A stretch of 6,874 bases of DNA from JBFMDH01 sp044868105 (GTDB lineage: Bacteria > Acidobacteriota > Blastocatellia > UBA7656). Under the pieces are notes generated by a model. That model was not told the origin of the DNA. It saw nothing but the letters and a program-made list of their open reading frames with translations, and ran no database searches. Shown here piece by piece: positions 5,448 through 6,874 of the stretch. Where the stretch lies: contig JBIOWC010000169.1 of NCBI GenBank assembly GCA_044868105.1, positions 1 to 6,874 of the forward strand, written 5' to 3'. The stretch's first letter is position 1, and each line of letters begins with the position of its first letter. The position numbers and the translations under genes were made by a program.

Positions 5448-6874
5448 TCACCCTTGCTTGTTTAATTCGCTGGCGTTGATTGTAAATGTGACATCCACTT
5501 CGCTGTCTGTTGTTACTTTCACCCTTTGACTTTCAGTTAAACCATTCATTCCACCTCCTAATATTGGGCCTATATTGATCCGAGGCATACTCCAACGGAT
5601 AGAAATTCCATATTCACCAGGCTCTAACCCTTCGATTTGGAAATTCCCGTTGGCATCAACTCCTTCTTCGGTGCTCCAACTCCCGGTTTCGCATTGGCGG
5701 TAGATTGAAGCCCTCAATATCATCCCCAGCGGGAGTCTTCCATAAATGATATTGACGCGTCCTTTGACGGCTCCGCTCTTGTAGGTGAGCACGATACGAA
5801 CTCCTGTTAAATCTTCATCGGCCATTTCAACGAGCCATTTTCCATAAGATGGAATGATCAATTTATACCGAGCGTTCGGATGTTCAACCCGAACTAAAGA
5901 AAAGTGTTTAGGCAATGACTCAAAACTCAAGGTTCCTTTATACAAGCCGGTAAATGTAAAATTGCCATCACTGTTGATGATGGCTTTTCTACCCATGAGA
6001 ATTTTGCTGCTACTAACCCTGAACCCCAATTGAGACAATTTCTCTATTGCTTGCCGGGTATTCCCGTCTTCAATCACGATTGATCCGGTCATCGTCAATC
6101 CGGGTCGAGCTTTGATTTCCAACCCCGTCACATTCTCATCTTTAATTTCAAAATCCACTCTATCGGTGACCAGTTCAATTTTGTCATCCAAGTAGGTATC
6201 GACGAAATATCGCCCTTTCAGTAAGCCACCGATTTCAAAACCTCCGTTTTCATCAGTAAGTTTGTGTGTAACATAGCCTCCGCCATTCAAACTTTCGATT
6301 AAAACATTACAACCACTGCGGGGTTTGCCAGTCTCTTCTTCGATAATTCGTCCGCTTACGTTATAAACGGGCAACCCTTTATCAGGCATCCGAATATCAA
6401 TTCCCTGTAGTTCTTTAGCTAAAGAAATCTCAATTATTTTAGCTTTTGCTCGGTCTCTCACATTTCCATAAAAGGTTTCCTCATAGCAGCGATGGCCACC
6501 AACCATGATGAAACCGAAAGATGCGCTACCGCCTTTCTCAGGGCTTTTCCATCTCTTCTTGGCTAAATTTACTCCCGCAGCAACCCGATAACGCCCTGCC
6601 GGAATACCGTAAAGGCGATAGTTTCCCTGCGCGTCGGTTTCAGCATTCTGATTCAACCAGAATGGCTCATCTTCATCATTCCTCACCCGGTCGTTCAACC
6701 AGTACGCTTGACCATCAACATGGTTATCATAAACCACATATAACTTAACCCATTCATTGACGACTGGCTCTCCGTCAATATCAACGATCTTTCCAGAAAT
6801 CGCTCCACCAAGGAAAAGGTCAAAGTTAGCTCCATCAGCAGATTCACCATCAGCTATGGAAACTCGTCGTCTCG
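5448..6874 (-). CDS. multi-domain carboxypeptidase-regulatory-like protein, 5' end beyond window
   Basis: The frame is open from the stop at 5448-5450 to the right edge, so the visible 474 residues are only the C-terminal part; the GTG at 6737 is internal because an ordinary domain continues upstream of it. Numbering visible residues from the right edge, there are at least four repeats of the pattern 'G.I.G.V.D..G.P' then 'D..G.F.I.GL..G.Y': about 22-101 (GGAISGKIVDIDG to GNYRLYGIPAGRYRV), 169-225 (YNVSGRIIEEETG to GGFEIGGLLKGRYFV), 258-320 (LTMTGSI to GNFTFTGLYKG) and 366-425 (GAVKGRV to GNFQIEGLEPGEYGI). This is typical of carboxypeptidase regulatory-like beta-sandwich domains, common in secreted or envelope proteins, but no catalytic motif or signal peptide is visible. 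It ends ASELNKQG without membrane anchor or sorting motif. Its base composition looks more AT-rich than that of the ClC gene. Export is inferred. Function is unknown. Confidence 0.85.
   Translation of the reverse strand, partial: RRRVSIADGESADGANFDLFLGGAISGKIVDIDGEPVVNEWVKLYVVYDNHVDGQAYWLNDRVRNDEDEPFWLNQNAETDAQGNYRLYGIPAGRYRVAAGVNLAKKRWKSPEKGGSASFGFIMVGGHRCYEETFYGNVRDRAKAKIIEISLAKELQGIDIRMPDKGLPVYNVSGRIIEEETGKPRSGCNVLIESLNGGGYVTHKLTDENGGFEIGGLLKGRYFVDTYLDDKIELVTDRVDFEIKDENVTGLEIKARPGLTMTGSIVIEDGNTRQAIEKLSQLGFRVSSSKILMGRKAIINSDGNFTFTGLYKGTLSFESLPKHFSLVRVEHPNARYKLIIPSYGKWLVEMADEDLTGVRIVLTYKSGAVKGRVNIIYGRLPLGMILRASIYRQCETGSWSTEEGVDANGNFQIEGLEPGEYGISIRWSMPRINIGPILGGGMNGLTESQRVKVTTDSEVDVTFTINASELNKQG

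Overview
The window reads as ordinary bacterial chromosome with moderate GC content. A soil or sediment Acidobacteriota-like lineage is a guess. It rests on the style of the genes (ClC transporter with CBS domains, multi-BON protein, large protein built of carboxypeptidase-regulatory-like domains) and no marker gene supports it. There is no RNA gene, transposase, CRISPR array or phage gene.

Layout. At the left edge a small Cys-rich zinc-ribbon-like protein is read rightwards (36-323) and is followed by a strong, probably bidirectional terminator hairpin (342-384). A gene-free stretch (385-601) holds a 17-bp operator-like tandem repeat. Three genes are then read leftwards in the order GNAT-like acyltransferase (4515-3358), BON-domain protein (3304-2444) and ClC chloride transporter (2413-602), with gaps of 53 and 30 bases. 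A good sigma70-type promoter lies ahead of the first (4553-4581) and a weaker extended -10 box ahead of the second. A 571-base intergenic stretch (4516-5086) contains a long imperfect foldback element (4766-4879). It is followed by an 84-residue single-span membrane protein read rightwards (5087-5341). Between that gene and the next lies a decayed duplicate of the start and promoter of the acyltransferase gene (about 5333-5440). The right end is the 3' part of a leftward gene for a multi-domain, beta-sandwich-rich protein, cut by the window edge (5448-6874).

How the genes may work together. The three leftward genes are probably co-transcribed: an anion/proton exchanger, a membrane-anchored protein whose three BON domains may contact phospholipid, and a probable acyltransferase of unknown substrate. 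A shared envelope or ion-homeostasis role is inference. The most unusual signals are non-coding: the decayed duplicate of the acyltransferase 5' region, the foldback element with an internal 24-bp tandem repeat, and the phased 17-bp palindromic repeats. I did not find a clear novel defence, mobile or biosynthetic system.
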